Shown: positions 22,035-33,740 of the stretch, piece after piece
Layout of the letters: each line of letters opens with the position of its first letter
How positions within the stretch are numbered: the stretch's first letter is position 1
Source of the DNA: Helianthus annuus
Lineage: Eukaryota > Streptophyta > Magnoliopsida > Asterales > Asteraceae
NCBI RefSeq assembly: GCF_002127325.2
Contig: NC_035436.2
Span: 29,291,163-29,355,162 of the forward strand
Direction of reading: 5' to 3'
DNA length: 64,000 nucleotides
Program-made: the position numbers and the translations under genes
The notes under the pieces: generated by a model
Told to the model about the DNA's origin: nothing
Database searches by the model: none
Seen by the model: only the letters and a program-made list of their open reading frames with translations

Positions 22035-23991
22035 ATGGATTCTGAAATTTATACTGCACTGAACAAGTTCAATAATTTTTCAGGTATCAATGGAGAATCA
22101 ATTGAAGAGTTGATCCAAAGGTATGTCAAGTTGTATTGGGAGATGGTGAGATTGCAGATAACCAAGACCAATGAGGAATTGGTTGATAAGTTGGGAAATG
22201 CTTTACCGGGTGTTGAATGGAGAAAGTATTTGTCAGATTTGAAGAAGATATACTTAAACTTGAATTTGAGCGTGTTTATCGAAAAGATTAAAGAGCGAGA
22301 ACTTGAATTACAAAAGTTTAGTAATGCAGAAGCAGTTGATGAAGCAAAATTCAAATCTGAGGAAAATGTTCGAAAAGAAGAAGAGCAGGTTAAAGAGATT
22401 TCAGCTATCAAGGTTGAAAAGAAAGTTGAAACTGTAAAGATGACAGAGAAGTGCTCAAACTGTGAAAACCTGAAAACTGAAAATGCCAAACTCTTGAGGG
22501 ATTTAGAGAGTTTGACATTAGAAAATGAAAATTCTAAAAAATCAGAAAATATTTTGAAAAATCAAATAAAAAATTCAGAAAATGAAAAATTAAAAATGGA
22601 AAAAGATTTTCAAAGTCAAATAAAGATTCTTGAAGATGGGAGGAATGTGTTTAGCAAAAATAACATCGAAAAGCAAAAAATGATAAATTCTCATCTTGAG
22701 AAGATTATTCAACTTGAAAAGGAAAGTGAGCAAGCTCGAAAGAAAATCAACGAGCTTGAAAATAAATTGAAAGGTTTTGTGATTTCTTCAACGTATGTGA
22801 ATATTCCATGTCCAAAACCGATCAATGCAATTCCAATAAGTGACTGTGTCACAAGCTTTGACAATGTCAAAGTTGAAGATTGTGATGAGAAATCTGATGA
22901 TATAAATGGAAAAATTGAAAAACAAAAATTGTTTTAGAATTAGAAGAAAAATTCAAAAATACTGTTTTGCGATCTACTGAAATAGGCGAATGCTCAAAGC
23001 AAAAACCTTTTAAGAAGATTGTTGAACAAAAACAAATTGTTAAAAAGTCGAAAAATGTTCAAAAAGAAAATAAAAGCTCATCAGATCGATCATCCAATCG
23101 CAATCAAAAAGCACAAAAATTGAAAAACGAAAACTCTAAAATAATAAGTGGTGCAGGTTTGACCACAGTGCTCAAAAGACAAATCCAACAATCAAGAAGA
23201 GGAAAGAGTATCACCAAGCCAAACAGTGCTTTGATCTGAGCGTTTGGTATGACAATGGTGATTGGTATGATAACAGAGTGTGCTACAAATGTGGTTTTCA
23301 AGGACACATTGCTGTTAACTGCCAGAGACAGAGATTTGAGACGAGGAGATGCTATAATTGTCAAATCAAAGGACACATTGCCAGGGATTGCCCAAGGAAA
23401 TCAAGTGAAAGATTGAGGGTTAATTCTCAGAAATTGGCAAAGAAACTAGTTAATGTCAAGCCCAAGGAACTGAGAGTTTCAGAACAGAAAGTCAAAGAAC
23501 AGAAGGTCCAAGAACCTAAAGTTCAAAAAAAGAAAGTGAAGCTTTCTCAAGGGCAAAAAGACAAACTGCGAATAAAGAGGAAGAAGGCCAGAAAATATCT
23601 GGAGAAGATTTTGTCCTTGGGTTCACCCGACAGATCGAATAAGAGTGCTGATGAATCGATTCACTCGACAACAAAGTCAAGTAAACCGAATTCATCAGAT
23701 GCAAATCTGAGGACAAAAGAGGAGATAAAGAAGAAGGTAACATTTTGTGGCGATGAATCTGTTTCTTTGGAAACAAAGGAGCCACATGTCGGCGATGAAT
23801 CTGACTCAATAAAGTCAGACAAGCCACACTCAGGCAATGATTCTGGTTCGTCAAAACCAGAAGAGCCAGTTATTGAGGTAAAATCTGAGAATTCAGGTTT
23901 AACAATGGATGATACAAACTTTCCACCATTGTTGAACAAGAATTCAAAATCACCCAAGGCCAGTCAAGCTTGGGTGAAACTTTTCAAATAG
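22035..23991 (+). pseudogene. Gag-like protein of E3, shortened and frameshifted
   Basis: Three open pieces in three frames lie in 22035-22937, 22967-23239 and 23278-23991. The first starts MDSEIYTALNKF and jumps directly to the later capsid helices (IEELIQRYVKLYWEMVRL ... NEELVDKLGNALP), so the N-terminal domain present in E2 is missing. A long coiled coil rich in Glu, Lys and Asn follows (about residues 150-260 of the first piece). The third piece has two zinc knuckles close together, CYKCGFQGHIAVNC and CYNCQIKGHIARDC, then a charged tail ending in the conserved TNFPPLLNKNSKS. Frame changes lie near 22940 and 23250. Confidence 0.85.
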
Positions 23992-25797
23992 AAAAACCTG
24001 ACTTGCCGGAGTTCCCAGGTTGGTAAGCGTGGAACATGAATCGGCACATTTCTTGAGAAATTTCACTCTGGTGATTTTTCGTCTTTCAAAAGATAAATCA
24101 GGGACATTAAGTTGTACTTGATTCATCTTTCCTACAAGTGGTAATTTGAAAAACAAAGTGATGAAACCCCGAGTTTATGAAAGGACACACAAAACTAATT
24201 TTTCGGAAAAACCATTTTGATTAAAACAAACTTAAGTGTTTTGAAATCATAATGGGAAAATAGTTTGTTGTGAGGGGAAGTTCTGATTGTTTATGTCAGG
24301 TGGATGGAGAATTGAAGTGATTCTCATCATGTTGTCAAGTTTGTACAGTTTGTTTCAAATTTTCCTAGAAAATCAAAATTTGAAATATCATTTTGATCTT
24401 AGGGGGAGAAAAATTTTAAAAAAATTAGAAAATTTGAAAATGTCAAAAACATTAAAAAAAGTCAAAACGAGTTTTGTTGTGAACAAGAGGAAATGATAGT
24501 AAATCAGTTGGACTATCACAGCACGCTAAAGAAATGTAATGCAAAATGTGATAAACGGTCTCACTGATGATGTGACGATAGGTTTTTATACATTTAGTAG
24601 ATTTATTCGGGATATAAACCTAAAATTTCAAACTTGTGAAATTTGTGGGGAACACTTCTTGGATATATAGGTAACCCCTGAAATCTCGTTTGAAAGGTCT
24701 CGTATTCTGATATACTAGGTGTTTATACTCTATGATGTCTGGGGTATTATTCCGGGACTTCTGCTGAACGGTAGTTCTGACCTAGTCCTTGGCTAATACT
24801 TTCCGCAAAATGCTTGAAACATAGCATAAAGCCCTCACCTGATTAGACAATAAAATTCATAATCATCTGTTGTAGCTGAAAAGATCCTCTAAAGGGGACA
24901 CACTGCTAAGTCGAAGCTGATATCTCTCTGCTGAATGGAAGTTCTGACCTGAGATCCCTCAGTTCTCGCATTTAACCCCTAATTTATGTACAAATATCAT
25001 TGTAGTATTCTTGCCTGTAAGACTGAATATTGGGATTCTGGATACGGGAGTATATTCAAGAGGTGGGACACATGAATCGAACTAAGTTCATAAAACACTT
25101 AAATAGTATCCTGAATAGATTGAAAGTTGTATGAAAATTTAAGAGGACAACTATATCGTCAATCAACGTGAATCGTTTAGAACTTAAAATGTTTATAAGC
25201 TTAACGGTGCGTGTGATGTGTCTCAAAAACTGATATGATCCTCTTGCACAAATTCACAAAAATATGTTTGTACATATTTCATTTCTGCATTTAATTTCTG
25301 TCTTTGCATTTATGTTTCTTATTTTCAAAATTCAAAAAGATTTTCGACAACTGATGTTGGAGAGCTGATTTTCAAAATCTCAAAGGCTAAACATGATGAA
25401 CAGAATGGTTGGTTAAATGGTTTGAAATGTTTAAGATGATTCATTAATTTGAATCAGATTTTGGAATGTTTCAAATTTTTGATCATTGTTAAATGAAAAT
25501 AATTCTCAAATGTTTAGTTGATTCATTTAGTTGAATCACAATATTGTTTGTTATAATTGTGTGTTTGAGATATGCAGGTTTCTGATTTGTTGATACGGAA
25601 AAGCCAGGCGTCGATCCCAAAAGCACGGAAGCTTGACGAAAGGGGGAGCCTGAAGATTCTGAAGAAAGAGAGCAACGGAAGCTGAAGACAGATCCACCGG
25701 GATTCTGTTCAAGCAAGAGGAACTCAAGAGAGAGAGAAAGACAAGTCGCTATGAGTTTCACTACGAGATTGACTATGGCAATATCCAAGGGGGAGAT
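23992..25797 (+). other. Conserved non-coding module of E3, with 3' purine tract
   Basis: The stretch after the gag stop (GACTTGCCGGAGTTCCCAGG) and the following 1.5 kb match the 3' modules of E1 and E2 in reverse complement. Both copies of the block with core GGAAGTTCTGACCT or TAGTTCTGACCTAG are present at about 24765 and 24930. An internal purine tract is at 24399-24410. The true polypurine tract precedes the right LTR at 25786-25797. Confidence 0.75.
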
Positions 25798-26217
25798 TGT
25801 TGATTCATTTATTGTCTATCGCCTTCGTCAATTCACGTCATAGTGAAAAACCGGAAGAAATCAAAGTCGTATTGAAAAGCCGGAAGAAATCAAGTGCATA
25901 ATGTCATATTTAGTTAGAAATGGCAAGGTGGCAAACTTGTAATTAATGAGAACTTTCATTACGTTGCCTTGACCATATAAATAGGAGGTTATGTCATGAT
26001 TTTAGTTAGATTTTGGGAAAAGTTAGTAGAAGACTTCTAGAGAGAGAAAGTCTAGAGAGAGAAAGTGGTGTAATCGTGATTCTTTTACTGTTCAAGTCGT
26101 ATTTCTCAATGGAATCACGTTAGTAGTACGTTATCGTGTGTTCGGTCACGCACGTTCACGGATTCCGCACGTGAAACGTTCGTTACGCAATCGAATGGCG
26201 TCAAAACCGGTCCTACA
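25798..26217 (+). repeat. 3' LTR of E3
   Basis: 420 bp, about 97.6% identical to 20093-20512, no indel. Confidence 0.93.
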
Positions 26218-26222
26218 TTTAT

Positions 26223-26312
26223 TGAAACACCACCTTGTTGAGCCGCACACGCTTCTTATCAAGTAATAAGATTTTCAAACTCGGTAATGTTTGGTTGGTT
26301 TGCCCAGCCTTG
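26223..26312 (-). pseudogene. Upstream fragment of the copia Gag
   Basis: The minus strand encodes QGWANQPNITEFENLIT, then two stops, then EACAAQQGGVSI. This is the Gag segment that in other copia elements lies just before the zinc knuckle. It leads directly to the E3 target site and continues at 20092. Its upstream end coincides with the left end of E4 at 26313. Confidence 0.75.
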
Positions 26313-26694
26313 TGTTGGTGCATATGTCTGTCGACTTCGTCTTGTATCGAGTTTGTGTCTAGATTGGATAGAATGGAGCTCGGGAGGATAGAAAATAGGT
26401 TTTTATTATTAATGGTCCATTCCGCACGAAATAGCAAGAAGCCATTTCGTACGAAATGCCTTCCCTATAAATACTTGGGCTGCCAATTCATTTGTAACAA
26501 CTCTGATTCTGGTACCGAAGTGCTGCCGAGGTGTCTGCTGATTGTAAATTGTTGTCAAATCAATATTCAAGACGTTAAAAGTGATTCTCTGTGCAAATCA
26601 AGCTGATTCTACATTAATATGTCTGTTTCCGCCTTTCATATTGACTAGAACTCTTCTGAACGACTCGTTTTGGTGGTGTGAAGGATCCTACAAG

Positions 26695-26706
26695 TGGTAT
26701 CAGAGC
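26695..26706 (+). other. Primer binding site of E4 (initiator tRNA-Met)
   Basis: TGGTATCAGAGC two bases after the left LTR. Confidence 0.93.
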
Positions 26707-26919
26707 TCAGGAGGAAGAGTTCTTGCGAAATCAGCCCGATTTCACCAAATTTCTGACTTCTACACCTTCTTTTTCAAAATTAAGAAGATTTTACGGTTAA
26801 AATGGTTTGAATTTCACACACAACAAGCGAAACACTGTTTTAAACAATCCTTGAAAGAATTGGACCTAAAATCATCTAAAACTTGTTAAATTTGTTCATT
26901 GTGTGACATCAGCATCATT

Positions 26920-27180
26920 CGGTACGAAATGGTCCATTTCGTTTGAATCAGATCATTCATTTCGCATGGATTGGATGGTGTAGTTTGCATTTCGCACGAA
27001 CTGGAACTCCATTTCGCTCCAAAGGTCATTTCGCTCCAAAGGTTATTTCGCACCAAAGATCATTTCGCACCAAAGTTCATTTCGCTTGAAGTTGAGTCAT
27101 TTCGCACGGACTGACTCATTTTGCACCAAAAGGCCATTTCGCACCAAGTTGCATTTCGTTTGAATCTTCATTTCGTGGGA
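26920..27180 (+). repeat. CATTTCGCACGAA-type repeats in the E4 leader
   Basis: About fourteen copies of ATTTCGCAC, ATTTCGCTCC or ATTTCGTTTG at intervals of 15-25 bases. The left LTR carries the same word (about 26412-26457), but the right LTR does not. Confidence 0.85.
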
Positions 27181-27214
27181 ACTTTGTGAATTTGAGAAAT
27201 TTCAAAACCGAATC

Positions 27215-27780
27215 ATGGAAGAAGAGTTTTACAACGTGTTTGCTACTACTCCAGCTGCCCCGATCACAGCTGCTGAAACTATTGAAATAAAAAATGAAAC
27301 GGGAACTTTTCAAAAGCCTCCGAAGCTTATGTACATTGAGGATCTTAAAGGATGGCAGAATAGGTTTGAAAACTGGGTGCAAGCTTATAAATTTGATGCA
27401 TGGTGCTTGTTAGATGTAGATTACGTTAAACCGACAGATGACCGTGGAAATGAAAAAGCCTTAAGTGAGTATTCAGCACAAGAGAAGTTAAAATACACCA
27501 GTGAAAAAATGATGATTAGCATTCTTCAACAAGCAGTAAAAGAAGATATTTTTGTTTTGCTTCAACATGAGGACACTGCTAGATCAATTTGGTTGGCGTT
27601 GATTCAAAAGTTTAAGGGAAATGTTGATATGATAAAAAAATAAATGTGCATTACTAAAGAAATCTTTTGATATGTTTGTGGCTTTTGAAGATTAGACGAC
27701 TAAGAAGATTGAAGATCAAAAAGGAAGATGATGAATGGGTTGATAAGCTTGCTGATGCACTACCACAGAATAAATAGGGA
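27215..27780 (+). pseudogene. Gag N-terminus of E4, truncated
   Basis: 143 open codons start MEEEFYNVFATTPAAP, with the box KNETGTFQKPPKLM shared with E1 and E2, then capsid-type helices up to SIWLALIQKFKGN. A stop at about 27642 is followed by decayed coding remnants ending with LADALPQN at about 27770, which correspond to E2 codons after an internal deletion. Both zinc knuckles and the whole C-terminal region are gone. Confidence 0.8.
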
Positions 27781-28418
27781 TGTTAGTGCATTCATCTGTC
27801 GTCTTCGTCTTATGTCAAGTCTCGGGCTCGTTGCAGATTTGATCCAGGCTTATGTCATCATCTCATCACATGAGTGACATCATCATTGCATCATTACACT
27901 AAAGACAAAAATAAACTTGGTCCAATCGTTTGAAAGTGTAAATTGAAAGTTGACCGTGGCCGTTTGAAGACATGAAATAGTTGATGGTCCAATAGGAAGC
28001 CACCTTTTAAAGGTCCAATGAGATTACACCTTTTGAAGAACCAATCATATGAAAGTTCAATGTTGAATGGTCAAATATGAAGCTGTCGTTTGAAGATTGT
28101 AAACAAATTCATGTTGTCCGTTTGAAAGTAGATGGCCGTTTGAAGGTCATCATTTGAACATGTATCCGTTTGAAATGTTTCAAACGATAGGTTAGGTTCC
28201 ACTATAAATAGATCTCAAACTGTCAACATTTGTAACGGTTGGTCAGATTGATACCGAAGTGCTGCCGGTATTTCCTCTCACTGTAAACGTTGTCAATTGA
28301 TTATAAAAGAGGATTAAAGTGTATTTCAAGCTGTTTTCAAGTGCGTTTCTTAGTTTCCGCCTCTGAAACGTACGAGAGCTCTTCCGAACGACTCATTCAG
28401 GTCGAATCCGGTCCTACA
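27781..28418 (+). repeat. Right LTR-like sequence of E4, from a divergent relative
   Basis: Starts TGTTAGTGCATTC and ends GGTCCTACA. Between 27930 and 28200 it has about a dozen copies of GTTTGAAGGTC or CCGTTTGAAAG. These words are absent from the left LTR, so the two LTRs do not come from one integration. Confidence 0.7.
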
Positions 28419-28620
28419 TTTTTTTTATATTTTTAGTTTTTCATTTTTTTTATTAAAAATGTTTCTACTTGTATTTATAAGAAAAAGCGCCAAAAAAAAT
28501 TTAGAAAAAAATAATTTTTAACGTGTTAAATATAATTTTTAAGAGTGTTCCCCCGTTTCCCACTTTTTTAGTGTTCTCCAATGAACCCTCCCCTATGTAT
28601 GTGTGTGTATATATATATAT
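28419..28620. other. AT-rich remnant ending at a (TA)n run
   Basis: No gene. The right end in reverse complement reads TAGGGGAGGGTTCATTGGAG followed by AACACT. It resembles the termini of the DNA elements described to the right, so this is probably the end of a truncated MITE. Confidence 0.4.
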
Positions 28621-28838
28621 AGGAAGGTTAACATACATTACGGCTTAACGTACATCACGTACGACAGGTAATTATGCACGTTCATTTTAAAATCACGCAC
28701 GTTATAACTCAAAAATCCAAAATCACGCATGTTGAAACACAATAATCACGCATATTGAAAACATTAATCACGCAAGTTATAGAACAAATCACGCACGTTG
28801 TTGTACGTGAAGTACGTTAAGCCGTAATGTACCATATA

Positions 28839-28840
<2 letters not shown>
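28621..28840. mobile_element. MITE A, about 215 bp
   Basis: Terminal inverted repeats of about 31 bp pair CATTACGGCTTAACGTAC on the left (28636-28653) with its complement on the right (about 28810-28830), with a few mismatches. The interior has six tandem-like copies of AATCACGCAYGTT. It sits between a (TA) run and a (CT)n run. No coding capacity. Confidence 0.8.

Positions 28841-28912
<72 letters not shown>
28841..28912. repeat. (CT)n then (TA)n microsatellite
   Basis: About 31 bases of CT followed by about 40 bases of TA. Confidence 0.97.
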
Positions 28913-28913
<1 letters not shown>

Positions 28914-28916
<3 letters not shown>

Positions 28917-29347
28917 GAAGGTTCAAATGAAAACCACTAGTTAACGCGAAAACTCGAAAACTAATTAAAAAAAGCCAAAAAAACATGCAAAAAAATTTTT
29001 TTTTTAAAAATTTTTTTTTTCAATCAAATTTTCGCAGGTTTTTTTATTAAAAAAAAAAATTTTCAAAAAAAAAAAATAAAAAAAAAATTTTTTTGTGTAG
29101 TGCACATGTGTAATACTGCACATGTGTCTGTGTACTACACATGTGTATTATTACACATGTGCACTACACAAATTTTTTTTTTTTTTTTTTTTTTTTGAAA
29201 AAAAGTTTTTTTTATATATAAAAACTAGCGATTTTTATTAAAAAAATTGAAAAAAAAAAAAAAAAAAATTTTGTGTGTTTTTTAGGCTTTTTTTAGTTAG
29301 TTTTCGAGTTTTCGCGTTAAAAGTGGTTTTCATTTGAACCATCCCCT
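28914..29347. mobile_element. MITE B, about 430 bp, between two (TA)n runs
   Basis: Inverted ends of more than 60 bp: GGGGAAGGTTCAAATGAAAA at 28914 pairs with its complement ending at 29346, and the match continues through AACGCGAAAACTCGAAAACT. The interior has long A and T tracts around a group of ACACATGTGTA and TGCACATGTG palindromes (29101-29168). No ORF. Confidence 0.88.
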
Positions 29348-29370
29348 ATATATATATATATATATATATA

Positions 29371-29575
29371 GGAGAAGGATCCGTTAGGAACCACCCTTTA
29401 TTGCGAGAACCAATGTGAACACAACCAAAAATACCTAAAAATATTAAAAAAAACACAATTTTTTTAATATTTTTTATAAAAATTCGCTACTTTTAGTAGC
29501 AAAATTTTTTTTTTAATTTTTTTTTTGTTGGCTACTAAAAGTAGCGATGACAAGGGAGGTAAGTCAGTGTTGGAA
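29371..29575. repeat. Terminal sequence shared with the right end of the 51-52.6 kb TIR element
   Basis: GGAGAAGGATCCGTTAGGAA and the following ATTGCGAGAACCAATGTGAA block match the reverse complement of 52557-52480. Further in, TTCGCTACTTTTAGTAGC pairs with GGCTACTAAAAGTAGC as a hairpin. Confidence 0.75.
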
Positions 29576-29772
29576 TAAAAGTCACTTTTAATAATCTGTT
29601 GTTTTGTGTAATCTGTTAACATAAAATTTGGTTCATGAATATTGAACAGATGACAAGGGAGATAAAAAAACCGGGTGTTGGATGATTTGTTTAAGTATAA
29701 AACCCGGCATTCCAAGAAAGAAGATAAGCGCAAAAAATTGAAATCTGTAAAAAGAGGGAAAAAAATCATCAG

Positions 29773-32700
29773 TTGCCCGAGATTAGGACGCGAACGTCAC
29801 CAAACAAGTTGTGCGAAGCTATTAAGAAGATGACAACGACGCAACGGAATATTGTTCGACGGATGGGGTTTGGTAAGATTCTGAAGCTGAAGGTGGATGT
29901 AATTAAATTTGTTTTAGGGCATTTTGTAGTCGATCGTCTAGATACCAAAAACATTGTTATCAGGTTAGGCGAACAAACGATCAAGGTTGACAAGGATTCG
30001 GTACGGAAACTGTTGGGGTTACCATGTGGGTGAATTAGGGTAAACGTTGGCAACAAGGAAGCTTGTAAGCATCCGTTGATATCCCGGTGGAGAGGAAGGT
30101 TTAGCAGGAGTATCATTAGCTGCAAAGAGCTGGTAGGCAAAACTTCGGAGTACGAAGATGAGGACGAAGAGATGTTCCACATGGATTTTGTGATGTTGTT
30201 CATATCAACGATGGTGGGCTGCACGATGAATGGCATAGCAATGTACACATTGTTGTACATGTTTGACATGGATCATGGCTTTAAAGAGCATGATTGGTGC
30301 CAGTTTATAATCGACGCAGTGAAAGTGTGTAAAAACCATTGGAGGAGGTGTGATAAAAACTCATGGTTCCAAGGACCCCTTACATTTTTAGTAGTATGTG
30401 TTACTAATACCTTTTGTTTCTGAATTTGATGTAAAGAGGACATTTAATCAATAACGATGTTTAAGGGTGAAGGTGCAATGCAAACAAGGCATGCGCTTCA
30501 ACAATACACATGTGTATTTTTTCAGTAATACATGTGTATACAGTATACCCATACACGTGTCCCGACCAACAGTTATTATCATTGTACATACTTTATTCTT
30601 TATTGTTATTGCGAACCCACTAGTTACTAGCATAGCTAAGATGAACTACTTTGTTGTTGTTTTTGTAGTTGCTATACCTGGACCGAACCACGTCCGTTGG
30701 TTTTGATGATGAAATAATGGAGCCACCAATATCTTACTGGAACACTGAAAGGATAAGTCAGAGACAACAAATGGAGATAAAGAATGGAGGATTAGGGATT
30801 GTTTCTGTCAAGGAGCTGTTTGACGATAATAATGAATATGATACGGAAAGTGAGGAAGAGGTAGTGGATATAACGCGTAATGATGAAGGGATGACAACTG
30901 AGAATGATGTTAGATATGAGATGAAGGTAAGGGTTACATATTGGTGTTTATATTTGTTTTCCCATCAATATAGAATGGTCCTGATTAATTAGTATATGTC
31001 ATTGATTCTTTCGAATGTCAGGCATACATATCTAGTATCAATGCAATGTGTGATGAAGCAAAAGCTGTGAAAGGCAAGTTAGACCGAGCAATATCAAAGT
31101 TTGCACGCTGTTATCCGGATACTATGGAGGTTTTAGAAGTTGCGGAATGATACAAAGCATTATTCAACAAGAGTTTTTATGCGGAGGCTAAATCAACTGT
31201 GGAGAAATCTGCTGTTTGTACTGACAAAAAGGGAAATAACGATACAGGTATGTATTGTGTAATGTCATAATCCAATAACACTGACTGATTACGTATAATT
31301 GTTTGGGGTTAATGCTGTGTAGACATCACTATTTTTTAAAATGTATGTTTGTAGGTGTAAGCCTAAAAAGAAACCAAGAGTGCAACACACCTGGAGATGA
31401 TGAATCAGGCATCTTCTCAACCCCGCATGTTGCATCAGCGTGGACCCAAACTACGGTTCAGCTAGCTGACATTATTGAAGATATTGCATCTGGAAAGCTA
31501 GATGATGAAGGCGTGCCGGTGAATGATATCCGGACTGATAACAAAAGACCTTCATCGAGTCGCGGGACTGCACAAGATTTCCCGTCCCCAGAAGTGCGGG
31601 ATATAAAGAAAACTCGACCATAAACAAATGAAGTCAACAAAGGGAAGCGAAAGAGAATACCTAAAATATCTGCATTCGGGAGATCGCCTTGGCTGGAGAG
31701 AGCAGTCAATATCTCCAAGGCTATCACAAGGGAAGAAAACATAGTTTGGGAATACGTCCTTGAGGGTGCAATTGATACACAGTGAGTTTCTAATATTATT
31801 TTACAATACATATGTGAATATCTTTTGGTTAACTAGTTTTTATATCCAACACGAAGGGTGGCAAAGCCAAGGGAAGATAGGAAAAAAGACGAAGATAAAG
31901 AGGATGAAAGGTATGTATTTAATATGTCATCTATTATAAGGCATCACTTTTGAATTAGAGAATTAGATAGTAAACCGTTGAATACTACTTAATTATGTTC
32001 ACGTTGTTTCCTTTCTTTATGGGTCACGCAGACCTTTGGCTGAATTGATAAAGGAAAAAAGAAGTAAAGCTAAATCTGACCGGGATAGAAAGGAAGAAAA
32101 TGAGGTCCGAAGAACTATGGCGTAAGTGCTTAACTCAAATGTACAAAGGTTGGTGCACTTAACGTATATGAATATGTGTATTCTAATTTTTTGTTTGCAA
32201 CACGGATGTGTACAGGAATGATATATTCTGCACTGCCTATGGAACACATCTGATGCACTTTCATATATTGGATCTACTACCAAATGTTTGGCTGAGCACT
32301 GGCATCATTAACTGTTGGGCATCTATGCTTAATCATGATGAAGTCAAAAGACGAGAGTTTACAATGCCAAGGCTGCTTTGTCATACCACCCTTTTTGTAA
32401 GAACATTTTATAACACTAATCATATCTTGGAATAGCGTTCTCTACGTAATTAGAATATCGGATACATTAGTTTAATATTATTTTTTCCTGTTTGTTTCAA
32501 ACACTAGACTGAGGAAATGCTGGCTAAATCAAGTTATGATGACAACAAACGCTTAGATATGTTTACTAGTGCCTTGAGGGTTGTGTTGGAGGAAAAGGAG
32601 GAGTTAATGGACCTGAAAGAATACGGGAACCTTATTTTCCCAATTCTTGACCGTGGACATTATTATTTAGTTTGCTTTGACCTGAAAAATCTGGCGATTA

Positions 32701-33126
32701 CAGTTATAGACAATATGGATCCTTCTGAAAGTCCAGTTAGAACATTTGACGATGAAAGTGGTACGTGACTGTCGTTATTTAATACACAAGTGTACTGCAG
32801 GTTGACTTAACCAAGTTGTCTTGTGTGTAGAAAGATGTGTTCGTCAAATACCAGAAGCGTGTTCGTCATCCACGTTGTCATGATATTGCAGCCCGTCATC
32901 CTGTTCGTTTGGAGATAAGTTGGGCGATGATAGGAAACTATGAAGACTGCGGAATATACGCAATGCGACACATGGAAACCTGGATGGGGATCACTGAGGA
33001 TCGCTAGGACGTTGGGTTCCCAACCGAAATGGCGAAAGCAAAGAAGAAGATCGCACAACTTAGGAAGAAGTATGTAGTGAATTTGATAACTTCGGAGGCG
33101 AACAAACATCGCGAAGGTATTTTTTA
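29773..33126 (+). pseudogene. Ulp1-type (C48) cysteine protease gene of a Mutator-like element
   Basis: Coding pieces occur at 29773-30033, 30076-30423, 30669-30992, about 31020-31150, 31303-31620, 32208-32435, 32517-32768 and about 32830-33005. A splice acceptor before the exon at 30669 is clear (TTTTTGTAG). The catalytic His lies in DRGHYYLVCFDLK (about 32650), the Asp in AITVIDNMD (about 32707) and the Cys in YEDCGIYAMRH (about 32945), in the order of a C48 triad. Upstream parts (RTSPNKLCEAI, MGFGKILKLKV) fit the N-terminal region of plant Ulp1-like TE proteins. Stops at 30031 and 33005 and several weak exons suggest decay. Ulp1 proteases cleave SUMO; the role in transposons is unknown. 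Confidence 0.75.
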
Positions 33127-33334
33127 AAAGAAGCCTACCAATATGCCGGCATTAACAGAGATAAATAGATAAAAAGTCTGCTACTGGAATTTGTTTTTTG
33201 TAGTTTGGTTTTGCTGATGTTGAAACAATATGTTTACTTTTGTTTGGTAATGTTTAACGTAATTGTAACATCCAATTTCTATATTATTGGACTATATTAT
33301 TAGACTAGCATTAATTAATGTAAGCCCACGGGCT
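33127..33334. other. Spacer downstream of the Ulp1-type gene
   Basis: AT-rich. I see no gene or repeat with support. Confidence 0.5.
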
Positions 33335-33672
33335 CGGTTATATAGTCCATCTCCATTTCAACAATGTGCCCAATCATTGTCTGAGAAAAGTTTGGCAACA
33401 ATCTCGTAAAAAATATCCAGTAACATCATTGATTCACTTTCTAGGAACGGGAAACTGTTGTAGCTCATGTACCATACATCGATGACTCCTCTTGATTAAC
33501 TCGTGATAAACAAATCTTGCGCATTGAACGATCTAACAAACGGGCAATTTGTCTTCTAATCAGAACCTTAAAAGGAACGTCCGTCACAAATAAAGAGCAT
33601 CTAGGACCAGTTGCATTATGTATAGTGGTTAGCATGTCATCGTCAGTCAACCTCATCCAAACACTTTACAAA
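33335..33672 (-). pseudogene. Captured DRP3-like dynamin fragment, middle domain
   Basis: The minus strand encodes LTDDDMLTTIHNATGPRC, VPFKVLIRRQIARLLD, then in the next frame CARFVYHELIKRSHRCM and ELQQFPVPRK, then in another frame TMIGHIVEMEMDYIT. These follow the order of the stalk region of plant dynamin-related proteins DRP3A/B, which act in mitochondrial and peroxisomal fission. Two frame changes and a stop are present. No intron is visible over about 110 codons. It lies between the two genes of the Mutator-like element and faces the second fragment. Identification is from remembered family sequence; DRP3 over other DRP classes is likely but untested. Confidence 0.8.
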
Positions 33673-33740
33673 TAGTGACTGGAAAATATAGTGCATTCTT
33701 GCTCCTCTAAATATCTCAGATGTAGACATCTCCGAATATC

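Larger units (their letters stand above)
20093..26217 (+). mobile_element. E3: gag-only LTR retrotransposon inserted in copia gag
   Basis: Two 420-bp LTRs (20093-20512 and 25798-26217) flank a plus-strand interior with a tRNA-Met primer site at 20515-20526 and a purine tract CCAAGGGGGAGA just before 25798. The five-base flanks are TTTGT (20088-20092) and TTTAT (26218-26222), a target duplication with one mismatch. Removing E3 rejoins a copia Gag frame, which confirms the insertion. The interior holds a gag with frameshifts and the same 3' non-coding module as E1 and E2, and no pol. I count about 10 LTR differences (about 97.6% identity). Confidence 0.92.
26313..28418 (+). mobile_element. E4: chimeric LTR element with a truncated gag
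   Basis: A left LTR (26313-26692, 380 bp) is followed by a tRNA-Met primer site (26695-26706), a leader, a gag start (27215-27643) and then a right LTR-like sequence (27781-28418, 638 bp). The two LTRs share their ends (TGTT(G/A)GTGCAT...CTACA), a block with TACCGAAGTGCTGCCG and the AACGACTC box, but differ in length and in their internal repeat words. No 5-bp target duplication is found (CCTTG on the left, poly-T on the right). The simplest reading is recombination between two related elements, with loss of most of gag and everything to the 3' end. Confidence 0.7.

Noticed and set aside
28789..28986. ORF with runs of IYIY and RERE
   Set aside because: It is a translation of the CT and TA microsatellites.
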